Source: Parus major (lineage: Eukaryota; Chordata; Aves; Passeriformes; Paridae). From it: 64,000 nt of DNA. The translations under genes were made by a program, and so were the position numbers. Positions 27,101-40,034 of the stretch are shown piece after piece; position 1 is the first letter of the stretch, and each line of letters starts with the position of its first letter. The DNA lies in assembly GCF_001522545.3 (NCBI RefSeq), contig NC_031799.1, positions 37,125,522 through 37,189,521 of the forward strand, given 5' to 3'. Under the pieces are notes generated by a model. That model did no database searches. It saw nothing but the letters and a program-made list of their open reading frames with translations, and was not told the DNA's origin.

Positions 27101-27695
27101 TAATATTTCAGTAGCACCGGATGCTTTCAAAAAGCCATATAGATACAATATTAACAAAAAAAATCATTCCTTTTAGCCTGAGAAGAACTCATGTTCAGGG
27201 GCTGAAGCTGGCACACACTTATTTTGGTACAAATGTTTTTTAAAAAAACTTCAGAGCACCTGCAAAGATCGGTGACAAATCTCCACATCTCTTTTGCTAA
27301 GTGGACTACTATTTGAGGTACCTTTGCACAGCCACTGGTTTTTTCCATCCTTGCCTACGTGCTGCTCTTGGCTCTGAAAGGGTGTATTCCTACACTTCTT
27401 TAAACCATTCACTTTCCCTTTTGCTGTTCTAGTCCTTAAAGTCATTAGGGGACCTTCCAAGTCAAACAGTGTATTTCAGCGAGGAGTGGGGATGGTGGAG
27501 AAAGGGAAAAGGAAGGGAAGGAGGACTGAAGGCATCATAAAAAGCAGGTGCAAAATGGGATCCTCAGAAAATTAAGGGGAAAATAATAGTTCTGTAAAAA
27601 TAAAGTTAATAAGTAGGTTTGAAATCAAAAAGAAAAAAGGTCATCTTAAGTATTACTATAAGACTGGTCTCTGTACTCAGCTGGTTTTTATTACA
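18144..27695. other. Gene-free AT-rich DNA
   Basis: No exon, RNA gene or transposon is recognised over 9.5 kb. Present are A/C tract 21,031-21,073, (GT)n near 26,418-26,430 and an unrecognised 175-codon plus-strand frame (24,878-25,405) with no domain that I can name. A block at about 26,700-26,830 has a TATTTATTTATTG-type AT-rich core and could be a conserved element, without proof. Confidence 0.55.
21031..21073. repeat. A/C-rich tract, (AAAAC)n then CCCCC blocks
   Basis: Repeated CAAAA units followed by two C5 runs separated by A5. On the minus strand this gives GGGGGTTTTTGGGGG, a possible but incomplete G-quadruplex motif. Confidence 0.85.
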
Positions 27696-27995
27696 GACCC
27701 AAAGGTGTTCTCTAGAAAAACTGAGAACTGCAGAACTAGAGAGATCTCCAGTCTAAAGGCCTTGTTGCTTGAAATGGTGCCATGTTCTGACATAAAGAAC
27801 TAGTCAATGTTAGCTGTTCTCTTCTGGAAATTGAAGGATCAAATCTGAATAAAATACAGGTGTCCTAATGTGGTGGTTTTAATAAACACCTGTATGTATA
27901 GTTCTGACCCAAAGATGTTCTCTAGAAGAACTGAGAGATGCAGAACTAGAGAGATCTCCAGTCTAAAGGTCTTGTGGTTTGAAATCCTGCCATGT
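27696..27995. repeat. 90-bp direct repeat, two copies 210 bp apart
   Basis: 27,696-27,785 and 27,906-27,995 align without gaps from GACCCAAAG to GCCATGT, with about ten substitutions. The 120-bp spacer contains a 10-bp-arm inverted repeat (ATACAGGTGT at 27,854 and its complement at 27,886). Family unknown to me. Confidence 0.9.
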
Positions 27996-28003
27996 ATTTT
28001 CTA

Positions 28004-28100
28004 ATAATTGTATAGGTTTATGTGCACCAATCACACCTTTTTTAATGCCAAACCCTCACATCTGATTTTGTGATTGATGCACATAAACCCATAAAATTAT
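28004..28100. repeat. Long imperfect inverted repeat (32-bp arms, 33-bp loop)
   Basis: Arm 28,004-28,035 pairs with 28,069-28,100 at 29 of 32 positions, with an inner 21-bp part (from GGTTTATGTGCACC) that has one mismatch. The total of 97 bp could fold as a hairpin. It begins nine bases after the second copy of the 90-bp repeat. It may be a small miniature transposon, a hairpin RNA source or a template-switch product. Confidence 0.9.
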
Positions 28101-31100
28101 GTCATATGCTATTCCATTCTTAATATAAATCAGATAACCATAATTTCTGATTGTTTTAATATAGTGTTTAAGTATCAGTTACCTGAAGAAAGTCTAGACA
28201 TGTATATGTAATACACATAATCATTCACCCTTTGGATCCTAGAAGTTTAGAAAAGATATAACTTGCTTTCATGCTGTTGTTTCCAACATGCTCAATTATT
28301 GATCTCAATGGATAATTAAGGAGCAGTAAATTATAAGATACAAAAGACTTTCTTGCAGAACTGTTGCAGACTGTCTTACGTCTTTTTTCTCAATGTCCAG
28401 TGAATGAAGCGTAGCAGTTAAAATGGCTCTGTAACCTAAATGAAATTCAGGCATTAATGGAGTTATCTTTCAAATTTCCTCTCTCAATACTGAGAATTAT
28501 CAATCTTCTATCAATTGTTGCCTTTGGTAATTTATGCATTGACAAATAATAACTACACCATGGTGGTGTACACTTGTTTCTGTTCTTCCAAAGTTGTTGA
28601 CGCAATCTGATCTTTCAGCAGTCTTAGAGGTGCTTTGCTTCTACTGATTCTTGCTGACACTCTGACATGCCACCATGTCTCTTGGCAAGAGATTCCTCCC
28701 ACCTGGTGTCACCAAGTCACTTGGAGAAACCCTGACATTTCTTCAGGGCACATTGTATCACTTAGCTATGTTCCTGGAAGTGAAATGAGCCATCTTCCAG
28801 ATGTGCTTCTACTGGCCATAAAGGCTGAGGTATCATTTAGATGAAATGTGTCTGAGACATCTATATTTCATGATATTAATTTCACCTCAGGTGTCTGAAA
28901 AGACACACACAGAACGTGAGAGCATTCCAATAATGACACCTGTCCTAAGGCCATCTGGACTCACATAAGATAACCAAAGATGGAGCAAGGTTCTCCTGTC
29001 TTCCCATTAGTCAGCTGTGGGCAGTTTTTTCTCCTCCCACAGGTCCCTCCTGACACTTCTCAGCTTCTGATGTGAATGCAAAAGCATCCTCTGTGTAATG
29101 GGCTTATTCTCTGCAAACGCAGCCCTATAGACTACATGGTCTTGCTCTCTAAAAATTATAAGCTTCATGTGAAAACATGATCTGGGGTCACTTAGATAAT
29201 TTTTATCAGAAGGAAGATTACTTACTCACTGCAGGGAAAAGAACTACAATAAAGACAAGGCAAAACAATGAGAAAATGAAATTTCTTACAGAGGAGGAAG
29301 TTTTAATTATAATGAATGGATATTTAACCAGCACAAATCTAAACAACCTAAAGAATTGGACCTAATGCAGTTTTACTTCCAACTATAAGAATATGTTTAT
29401 TTTTAGAGCTGTACTTTGGTTTAACTAACTCTCCAAAGAAGTCTGGGCCCAGAATATTAAAAGGTCCAACACACTACAAAACTTCACAGGAAATTTAGTT
29501 GCCCCAGGCTTAACATACCGGCTTGAACATACGGCAAAATTTCTATCAAGAAGTGAAAGGTGAAAGGTTCACAGACAGGAAAATCAACCTGTAATCACAA
29601 AAACAAATTTTGCCTCCTGTGAGAGTCTTCTTAGACACATGAACCTTCATTAAAATTGCAGTCTAACTAAAGAACCAGAATTCACTTGACATTTTCTAGG
29701 TGCAAAAATACTTCAAATGAAATGCTTGTAATTTATGTCAAAAGAACACCAGGGTGTTTGTAAGAATTCTTTGGGTAGTCTCAGCTGCACAAGAATGCTT
29801 GACCTCTGAAAAATCTCCTCCAGTCTTCTCTCTTCCACCAACACAACCTCAAAGCATGCTCCAGATCAATCCAGGTCAATCAAAAGGCCTCTTAAAACCC
29901 ATGTTCTCCTACATGTCAGAAATCTACTGGGAAGGATGGTGCTTTAATCTTTCAGCCAGCCTCCACAAATATTTTTGATAATCCAGGAGAATATCTAGAC
30001 AGTTGCAGCTACTTTAAATATTGTTGCATCTTGTGTCTGACTGAGGCTTGTAAATACAAAATTTCTACTTTTTGACATCTAGAACATTTATTTCCACTCA
30101 AACTTAAATGTCTTTAATTAGTCTCTATAGAAAACATACTAACAACTATTCACTAGTAAATAATAAACTTTAAAAAATATAGTAAAATGGTTTAAATATA
30201 TATTTTGGTTGAAATGTGGAAAACTTTCAGGTGAGTAGAAAGATAATTTTTCAAAAATTCTTCCTGTTCATTCTCAGACTTTTAGGAACATGATGTTTAA
30301 GTTTTTGCACCACATTCTAACCCCAGTTCTCCAATACCTATTTCTCTGTGACTTAAATTGCTTTTTGTTCCATGGGATTTTAAAAAAAATAAAAATAAAA
30401 AAATTATGATATACCAAGTGGCTGCTACATGGTCAGAGTGCTTCCTCGGCATATATATCCATAACATCTGTAAATATTTCAAGTATGACATTTTTTTGTA
30501 GCTAAATTTATTAGCTGTGGTGTGAGAGTAATTTAGAAAATTTCTTAACATTTTAAAGTTAGGACTTCATTGGAATTCTTACCTGCATAAAACTTTCTAG
30601 GCTGGGCCATTTCCTTCCAGACTCAGTGCCCTGTATCAGTGCTAGCCAGTGTATGCCTGTGATGATGACAACCAAAGTACCAGAATGGATTTCTACACCC
30701 AGGTGATTAACTCTGAGTACTTTATTTTCTGTCCAGGATTTATACTGGCTTTCAATCCTGTAAAGAATAAGGCAGTCTGTATGCATTGCTAATGAAATAG
30801 TTTTAATTTCCTGCATCTTCAGGGGAAAAAACCCTACTACATCACAAAAGAATTCAGCTGTCTTTACTACAGTTGTACTGAAGAAGAATTCATTTCACCC
30901 TTTAGCCTTTATTTTAGCTACAATCTTACCCTAAATATCTTCTAATTTTAAAGCATTAAAATGGAAAAGCACCTGCAAATAACTCTCCTAAAAACATGAA
31001 ATGAAACAACTGTTCTGCTACTTAACTTCCCACTTAGGATGCAAGGTGCTCACACCTTCCATCCTTCTCTCTGTGCTGTGTTTGGTTAACTCTAAAGATG

Positions 31101-31759
31101 CCCAAAACCTGAAATAACATCTCATCTCAGCAAGCATGTTATATGCCTTCACCCGTTTTATAAAGTGTCATTCAAGCTCTCCCTTTTTCATTTCACACCT
31201 GTTCCAGTAACACTTTATGTCCCACAGCTTGCAGGTACTGCTTGAGAAAGAACTGCAGAAATATTTTCAGATGTAGCACTGGGGTATTACTTCCACAGAG
31301 ATAAGCTGTTGTTTGTCATTTCACCAAGAGGTTCAAAGAACTAAACATTTCATTTCCTGGCTGTGTTTATGATGCATAACCTAAGAGGAATGCTACTACA
31401 TGAACTATCTAAAACCCTACTGGGTCAATATATGACTTTCCTCTAAACAAACAGAGGTTTTGCACCTCTATAGTCCTCCTTGGGAAAAATGAAATGCCAC
31501 AAGGTGAAATGATGGGTGCAAGTGTCCTCCTGCATCCTGCACGCCGTGTCAATAACTAACTCTGTCATTTGGAGAGCCAGTAAAATTGCTCCCTTGCCAC
31601 CTTGGTGCCAGTGTTTGCCAGCAGTGCAGCACCACTTAAAACTGACATGTCAGGCCAGGGTGGAGAAATAAATAAAGGCATCACAAGACACAGAGTAGAC
31701 CATCATGCCATGTTCCAAATTTTGCTGTAATTAATTGCATAAACACATCATTAAAAATA

Positions 31760-31868
31760 AAAAACCAAAACAACAATAACATCAAAACCAAACCCGCCCA
31801 AAAAAACCCCAAAAAACAAACCAAAACCAAACCAACCAAAAACCACAACAAAAACAAAACCACAACAA
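31760..31868. repeat. A/C-rich low-complexity tract, about 110 bp
   Basis: CCAAAA, CAACAA and AACCAA units. From 31,797 to 31,868 only A and C occur on the plus strand. Confidence 0.9.
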
Positions 31869-34312
31869 GGCTTTATCTAGATGTAATGTCTGTAAATAAC
31901 TTATCTGCTTTCTCTGGCCGCTCTTCACTCTTGTTTCAGTGAATGAGAAAGACCTGTAGATCTGTGTCTTGACAGAAGTACAGGTCAAGTATAGCAACAG
32001 ACCAAAATTATGTCCAGGCTCAGAAGAAAAACATCATGTCACTGCTGGACTGACTGCAGGATTAGACCTCAATGAGGAGATTGACAGATTGACAGAGAGT
32101 CTGTCCTCCAGTTACCAGCATTTGGAAGACCACCAGTAGATTCTGGTTTATTTAAATGGATCCCTATACTGAAGCCTGAAGCAGACTGACATTTTTAAAA
32201 AACTGCAAATGCCTACAGCAATGTATGGATCAAAAAATCAAAAAATTAGATTACTCAGGCCACAAGTGAAGAACATGGTGATGCTATTAAGCTTTGTGTG
32301 CATGAGATGTACAAACCATCAAAGAAAACAGTCTGAAGGGATGCAAAAAAACCTGAACATTCTGCAGAAAAATAAGTATCTTTATTTTCTACTGGTGGGC
32401 AAAACAGATTTTTCTCAGCACTGTTAACTTACTTTTTAAGACAGACTTGCTTAAGTGTTTAATATAAGACATGTATTTATTTTTCCTTGAATTGATGTAT
32501 CTGCCATTATAATGTCTCATAGTGGGTCACAGTCCAGTGAGTAAGAGCACAGACTGCCCGCAAAAAAAATGTAGATTTAGAAATGTGATTGCCAAGTGCT
32601 CTGCATGTAACAAGATGATGGAAAATAGACGTAAAAAAATAGTTCATCTACAAAATGGAAAAGTGGTGCAAGCTTCTGCTGCATATCTAATACAGCTGAC
32701 TCACAGAAAGGCACTGCACCAGCAGCAGCGTACATTTTTAAAACTTGGAAAAGGACACCTGCATTAGGAGAAATGCATGTCAGAGCCACTGCAGAGCATG
32801 CCAATACACATACACAGGGAGACAAATAACACAGACAAACCTGCCCTATATAAACTAGAGCTCTGGAGGGTACTCTGGCCCTGAAAAATATGGGCATGCA
32901 CATCTGGGTATGTCTAGGCGGCTCTTCTAAAGAACAGTTGCATATGTAAAGGAGTATGTACGCCCTGACTCTGTCGGATTACAGACTCCAGAGAAATGGG
33001 CAAAACCTCTAAGCCCTAAAAACTATGGAGCAGTTTACACTGAGTAGCCATTTCTGGTATTTATCACATTTAACAATTTAAAAGACTGACAGAAGTTAGA
33101 TGTCTAGCAAAAGTAGAATGAATGGTACTTAAGAGCATTAGGGTATTCAAAGATGGAGGTTGCTTAATTAATTCAGCTGTTCAGATTCCACATACAAGTT
33201 TCACTCTAACCTCAGATCTTCTTTCCATCTATTATTTTATTTCTGTGACTGACTATAGATTAACAAAGTTTTTGTTTAGGTTTGCTTAGGTCCATAGTAA
33301 GTTTGCCAAAAGAACAAAAAGCATGTTGCTTCTGCTAGATATGGAAAGCTTTAAGGAAGTGAAAATCACTACAACATTGCTTTTAATCCTCATATTCCTG
33401 GATCACTTATCCTCTCTGCATTAAAAATATGCCAATTAAGAAATACTGCTGGCCAAGGAAAGTAAGTGCTTGCAGGGAAGTCCAGACAAACAGCTGGAGT
33501 AAATCAGATATTATACTAATGCTGGACAATGGAAGGATGCTGATTTACATCCTCTGTGAATCCTATACCCAGGCATTCTTCTTGTAAATCACAGCAGTTT
33601 TTCTGGGAACATAGTAAGGAAGTGTTTTATCTTCACTTCCTTGTAACACGCAGGCCTTTTTTATGATTTCAGAATTGTTTAGGTTTTATTAGTATGAGTT
33701 TACAGCTCTTTGTTCCCTGGACTGTGTGAAGAATGGAAGCAGGAGACTCGCTGCTATTTTACTTTTAGCTGGTGAATCAGAGAGGGTGTCTCACATTTCA
33801 TCAGTGTTTGAGTCCTTAACTCCTCATACTTCTCAGGTTCTTTTCCCCTTTGCACAATGTATGCAGGGACAAGAATGTGTAAGTGCCACCGCCACCCCAT
33901 TCAGACTTTCACTGAATTGGTGTAATTGGATTTTGCACCTCAATTTGCAAGATACAGTTCCCCTGAAAACCAACCCATTTTGGTAAGCATAAAAATAAAA
34001 TGAAATAAAAATAATAATAAAGACAGGGCAGGCATTCATAAGGTACCAGGTCTCCACAGTCTTCAGCTGAGAGACCCCAGATTTCAATGTACCCTGAAAA
34101 GGGTGATTAATTTAAAGTGAGTGGAGTCTGTTGCTTTAAGACAAGCTCATAAATCGTGAAAGATCACCACTTCTTTTCAAAAGGCTCTCCACGGTCTGAG
34201 TTTCCCTTCTGGGTCAGTAAAGGCATTGAAGTTTTAATGGCATGCCATGGCAGATTACACGATACAGCTGTCCCGGCACCGTGAAAATTAAGTTATGCCC
34301 CGTGTCAGCAAG

Positions 34313-34402
34313 GTTTTTTTTCCCCTTTTCTTTCCCTACCCTCCCCCCTTCACTCTCCCTCTTTTTTTCTCTTTCCCTGTCCCCTTCTTCATTCTCCTTT
34401 TT
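34313..34402. repeat. Polypyrimidine tract
   Basis: About 90 bases are almost only T and C, with runs of C6 and T7-T9, next to a CpG-retaining block on its left. Confidence 0.85.
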
Positions 34403-37400
34403 GCTGGGAAGTGCGCATCCAGGGAGGAGGTGGGAGCCCGGCAGGAGCTGCTGCCACGGCTGCTGTTGAGCCCCAGCTATTGAGACTGAGTAAATGGAGC
34501 TGATGGGGAAAGAAGAGCCATCAAAATGGAGGGTTTTGTTCCTCCTCCTCTCCCCAGGGCCCTGTGGCAAAGGCAGCCCTCCTTGCTCACTCAGGCGCAA
34601 GCACCTACTCTGCCGTCCCAGCAGTGCCGGACACCCGCCACGCTATTCCCTCTGCTCTGCACCCAGCGGATCTGTGCTGTGGCTCAGGCACCAGCAGACC
34701 CTTGTGCTGATACACACTGTCACAGCAGGATTGTGCTCCTTGTCGGGGATGCCTCTTTCCCACAGGACAGGGCCTGGTGCACTGGTGCACACTGCGTGCA
34801 CAAGCACACCCATGAACAGCATCTTTCTTGAAAAGCAATCCCTGCTGTCCCCCCAGCCCTGTATCTTCACTCTGTAAAGAACGAGAGAGTAAAGAGCTTA
34901 TTAAAGCATGAGAAATTAATCACATTAGTGTTTAGTCTGCCAGAACAGGGATGTATGAGGGGAAGAAAGAGATGAGGAAACAGAAATGAAAGAATCATTT
35001 GCAAACCTAACAGCCAATATTCCGTCTCAGCTATTTACAATCTCCTTTTGATTTTTAATTCCTTGAAAGATTCAGCCTCTGAAGATTAATTTAAACACAT
35101 TGATATTGGACTTGATGGTCTCATTTTCTTATGGGATATCCTGAGAATGCTCACAACCACAGAGTACAGATTGCCAACAGTTGAATATTATTGTTCTATA
35201 TAATATCTCTAACGCCTCAAGGAACTGAGTTATGACAGGAGATAGCCCCTGTGTCTCTTCAGTCAAAGTTGTTTAGTACATCTTATCCTTGTTGGAAAAA
35301 TCAGTAAGTTAATAAAGGCTTCAAGTAGAAATTCCCCATTCTGGCATGAAGCCGGTATGTTGACTTGTTTACCTCTCTCATTCTTTAAAGATATGTATAT
35401 AGATATATTTTACATATAAACAACATTGTTCATCTGAAGTGCTTGCATCACACCATCTGCAATAACTTATCCAAAAGCTTCTGGCTTTAGACGTGCACAA
35501 TTTGCTGTTAGCCTTCTATTCTAACCCAGGACAATGATTTCAATGGGATTATTTGTGCTCTCTAATGCAGGGATACTTTGATTAAACTCTACTTGTTCCG
35601 CTGTTTCTGTGTGTATTGATAGCAGAGGATGAGGTCTGACTACCTGCATATTTAGCCTATAGTTTGTGTATGTTTGATTAAATATTAAAGTATTCTACAC
35701 TGGAATTAATTTGCTAATAGGACTTGGCTTTTTTTTCCTTGCTTTCTCCATTTGTTCCTAGGTACAACCTGCTGTTCACAGCCAGTGCATCACTCAGTAT
35801 GCTACAAGAATGTTTGCCTACACAGTCTGAGCTGAACTCTACCAGACCATGAAAAAAGTGTCCAGACCTGGGAAAAAATTAAATTTTGCCAATATTACTG
35901 ATACCATTAGCAGGGGTTGGGGTCAGAACAAGAGTTTTGCAGTTTATCTTCTACACAGGTGAGGTATAGACATTAAATAAAAGCCACTTTCATAGCACTA
36001 CAATAATTCTGCTTGGGTTGTAGCAGAGACAATGACATCAGGGACCAGCTCATCCCTTAGACTTACCATTCCACTTGTTTGCTTGCATACCTCAGTTTCT
36101 TTACACACATCAGTGTGTGGGGGAGAGCTGGTCACTATTCCTATTTGCGTTGCTGCTATTCACAACAAGTAAATCTTTCCCATGTTTTTTGTGATAGGTT
36201 CAGGCCTTTATTGAGTGAGGAGAGCTGTGAGCTGCCCAAGAGCTGTTTTGTTGGCAGGGGGTTAAGGAGAATTGTCTGTCACATCAATTATCTGCCCTTG
36301 AGCTTTTAGAAAGAAGGTGCCTAGAGACTGGCCACTTCACTTGCTTGTACATCCACACACATGGACACCAAAACAGCTCACACTTTGATTGGAAGTTGCT
36401 CTCCCCCTCTCTCAGCAGTGCTGCAATCCATGTTAAATCAGCTCATTCCTCCTCAGTAAAACTAGACAGGCCCCTGCTTTGAATACGCTGGACCACACAA
36501 GGGAGAGGGGAAAAATATCTTTCCCTCAACTCTTTCTCTCCTTCGTCATTTGGAAGCCTGTGTTCTAATAACAAATGGTGATTTAAAGAAAAAAAAAAAA
36601 GAAAAAAAAAAAAAGACAAGCCTCCCCTTCTTCCCTTTTTGGAGCGACAGCTCTGAGCCTTGGTCAGGGGAGCCCATGAATTGGACTTGCAAAGGGCCCG
36701 GGAGGGGTCCCTATAAATCTTCCCCACACAGAGGTGGCTGTCTGTCTACTTCGGGGCTGCTGCTCATTGTGACTAAAGTTTAACTGCTTTACTTTCATTT
36801 GGGGGGAGGCAGGGAGGCAAGTCGCATAAACCTGAGGTTTATGGATATTGCCTTATTTCCTTGTCATTTTCAAAAGACGCTTGTTTGCTTCTTTACTGTT
36901 AGAAAAGTAACAATCACAAAATTTTTCTACTTACTTTAATGCCTAATTTTCCTCATTTCTCTGTCTTTATCTTGCTACCTATGGAATGGAAACTACATTG
37001 AGTAATCCTACATTTGTGAGAATGGGAATAGTCACTTCCTTTGGCTGTTTATCCAGCCAAAGACTAAAACAACCAGCACAAAAATAACAAAAAATAAATA
37101 TAAAAGTGATAATGAATAAATCCTGTGTGGCTGTGTGTATAATTACATACATGCTTGCACACAGAAACAGACACACGCAGGATGTCTTGGAGAAATGCCA
37201 GCTGTAATTGCCACAAACTAAACATGATTTTGTTTTCTCACTGATGCTTTTACCCATCACATTCTGCCTTTCTACTCGTGACTAATTTCTCGATCTCATT
37301 TCATGGGTCACAAAGCAACATACCAAGTTATTTAATAGCAAAACATACATACTTTTTGGATATAGATCAAGTATGAAGTCACCAAAATGACAATAATATA

Positions 37401-38946
37401 ATTAGTAAACATCATCAATTGCCTGTGGATTCTTATCATTATAAGAATGCATCAGTCAGCTGAAAAATGTAATTTTTATTTCAACAAATTATCCACACAT
37501 ATAATTTGAATCTGAGAGCATAACAATTTCTGGTTCTGAAAATTATAATCAGGATAATGGAATTGTTATTTTCTGCTTTCATGCACAGCAAATTATTCAT
37601 GGTCTTTCCACATTTATCTTAAGGAGAAAGTTCTCTGAAGACTAAATCCAAGCCAAGGATTGTATTATGAAAGTGAAGCAAACTTATTTTGAAATAGAAA
37701 TCTCACTCCATCCATTTGGAAATGTACAGGTAGACAGTGAATTGCTTCATTTAGAGTTCCTATGAATTTTAATCAGTTTTCAAAATCATTTGATTGAACA
37801 CAAAAAATTAGATTTGCAAAATAAAGACAGAGCCTACTGTGTGCTGGGGAAGTGCATATTTCATTATATCGGAAAGAAGAGGGGAGAAAAGTGTTTCTCC
37901 ATTCTTAGACATTGGTTTGTCTAAGTTGTAAACATGTAAAGTTGGGCAGCTTGTTTGCTCCCTGCATGTGTGTTCATGGGTGGGTGAGGGGAGTTTGAGA
38001 ATTCCTAATCCTGCAGCTCTCAGGACCTGGAGAGTTGTACCCCATCTGGGGTAACTGGATTAAAAATCTTTTCTCATTTCAAAGGTTTGATCTCAACAAG
38101 GGTTTGATGTGATGAAATCAAAGTGGCAGCTTGGATTTGAAAACTATTTGGATTTGAGCTTCCTGAAGTCTAGATCTGAGAGAATGCTGCAGTGGATATG
38201 AATGTGTGGTAACTGCACTAATGTCTGTGCATTTATGCACATAAAGAAGAAAGTTATGCGTGAGGAAATAAAAAAAATATCCCATTTCTAAAATAGTACC
38301 TACTCCAGTGAGAATAACCTTATAGTAAAATAACTTTTGTCAACTAATGGTAAGTTGTTCTTGTGCTATTTGATTTTAACACATCTCCTTATTGACAATA
38401 ATAGAAGATTTTGTCTTTACAGAGGTGAAGCTAAATAACAACAGCTACAAAAATGATGTATGATGTGGTAATTACTACTACTATTTTGTTGTCCTGGATA
38501 CTTCCCAAGTGTTATGGCACCCCAAAGACATGAGAGAAATTCATTGACCTATCCAAGGGAAGAGCAGGTTCCACATAATTTTGAGCAAGTCACCTTCCCT
38601 CTTTCTGATCTTGCAATCTTCACCTGCACACCAGGGACAATAGGACAGTAGCACATCTATTTTACAAAATCTTTCTGAGGGAAGGGCTTCAAGGCATTCT
38701 CACTCTTTACAGTGAAGCCTGCCAGTAGTTCCTGCATTTTTGAAATCACTTACAAATAAATTTCTCCTTAAAAGCAAATACTAATTTTGGCTCCAGGTGA
38801 AACTTCACATGCATTTAGAAACAAAAGCTTAAAGAGTGATTAAAAAAGTTATACATTTATAAGTATACACAAAGAAAATTGTATACAGCCCTTTATAAGG
38901 TAGGTACCCAGAGTGAAAACATGTTAAATGTACAAAGGGACAAAAT

Positions 38947-38970
38947 AATTCTGCCTTGAAAGGCAGAATT
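38947..38970. repeat. Quasi-palindrome, 11-bp arms with a 2-bp spacer
   Basis: AATTCTGCCTT, spacer GA, then AAGGCAGAATT. The arms are exact. Confidence 0.9.
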
Positions 38971-39563
38971 TTTACAGTCTTTTATCTTTTTACAGTTAAG
39001 GCAAGCATGGCAATCAATGCTGCCTCTTTAATAATCAGCATACATTGTCTATATGGGATATATTATCCGTGTGCCCTATTCACAACACCTAAAACTGACT
39101 ACAGTCTTCAAATTACACAAGATCATAACATTTATACAATAGAAATTATGTTCCTTTTTTGTTACATGGAAAGCATCCTCAGATTCTCCCTTCTCATAGA
39201 TACTTTCTGTTAAAATTTGACAAAAATCTCATGTAGTACGAAGAATGGATTAGAAGATATTTCTGAGGCATAAAAGAAATTTGTGTAGGTTTATAAGGTA
39301 AGAGTGTAAAAACTTAGTAGAAATGCTCACTGCATATGAGAATGAAATACATCAACAACTCTTCCCTGATGACACTTTGGGGTCATCTACCAAAAGGCTG
39401 AAACTCCAAGCAACAGACTGCTCTCAGAAACTGGTGCCAGCCTGCAGAACTGTGAACCACATATATAAGTTTATTTAAAACCCAGCATCTTTCATTCTAA
39501 CTGCAGATTCACTCTGACCTTTTATTGCTAACATAGTCATGCAGCATAAAATACATATATGAG

Positions 39564-39583
39564 TGTCCATACATGTATGGACA
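39564..39583. repeat. Perfect 20-bp palindrome
   Basis: Arm TGTCCATACA is followed directly by its reverse complement TGTATGGACA. Confidence 0.9.
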
Positions 39584-40034
39584 TGCACATGTACTCTCAC
39601 AAGAAGAGAACAAAAAAAGGATGTCTTCTGTGAAATTCTCTGGAAGACAAAGACTGAAAACTACAGACAAGGGATGTCACTCTTAATTATATTCAGTCAA
39701 TACTGTTGAGAAAATCTCAAATAATTTAGGCATATTTCTTGAGATGACTGAGATCCAGACTTGTGTTTTAAATATATCAAATATTAAACTTGAATTTAAA
39801 AGAACAAAGAAGAATAGCATACAAAAGAAATAGTAGTGCATTATGTGCATTTATAAACAGAATTCAGTGTAACAGAACCTGTGCAAAGTAATATGGCAAA
39901 GTATGGAGAAATATGCTGTGGCATTAATAATGTATTTAAGTTTTACAGTTCGGCTTTCAGCTGTTTCTTCTTATGTAAACACTTATTTTGGAGAAGTCTT
40001 GAGTTTTCCAGAGTGCCTCTGAATAAACTAGTCC

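Larger units (their letters stand above)
28101..40027. other. Gene-free AT-rich DNA
   Basis: No coding gene or RNA is recognised over 12 kb. Notable pieces are an A/C tract (31,760-31,868), a pyrimidine tract (34,313-34,402), an A-rich run (36,586-36,616), a CpG-retaining block (34,180-34,480) and two near-perfect palindromes (38,947-38,970 and 39,564-39,583). The overlapping open frames at 34.2-34.9 kb reflect locally higher G+C and match nothing that I know. Confidence 0.55.

Noticed and set aside
34242..34877. Cluster of overlapping frames on both strands
   Set aside because: They are Pro/Ser/Phe-rich readings of a pyrimidine tract and a GC-richer segment, with no domain or splice pattern.
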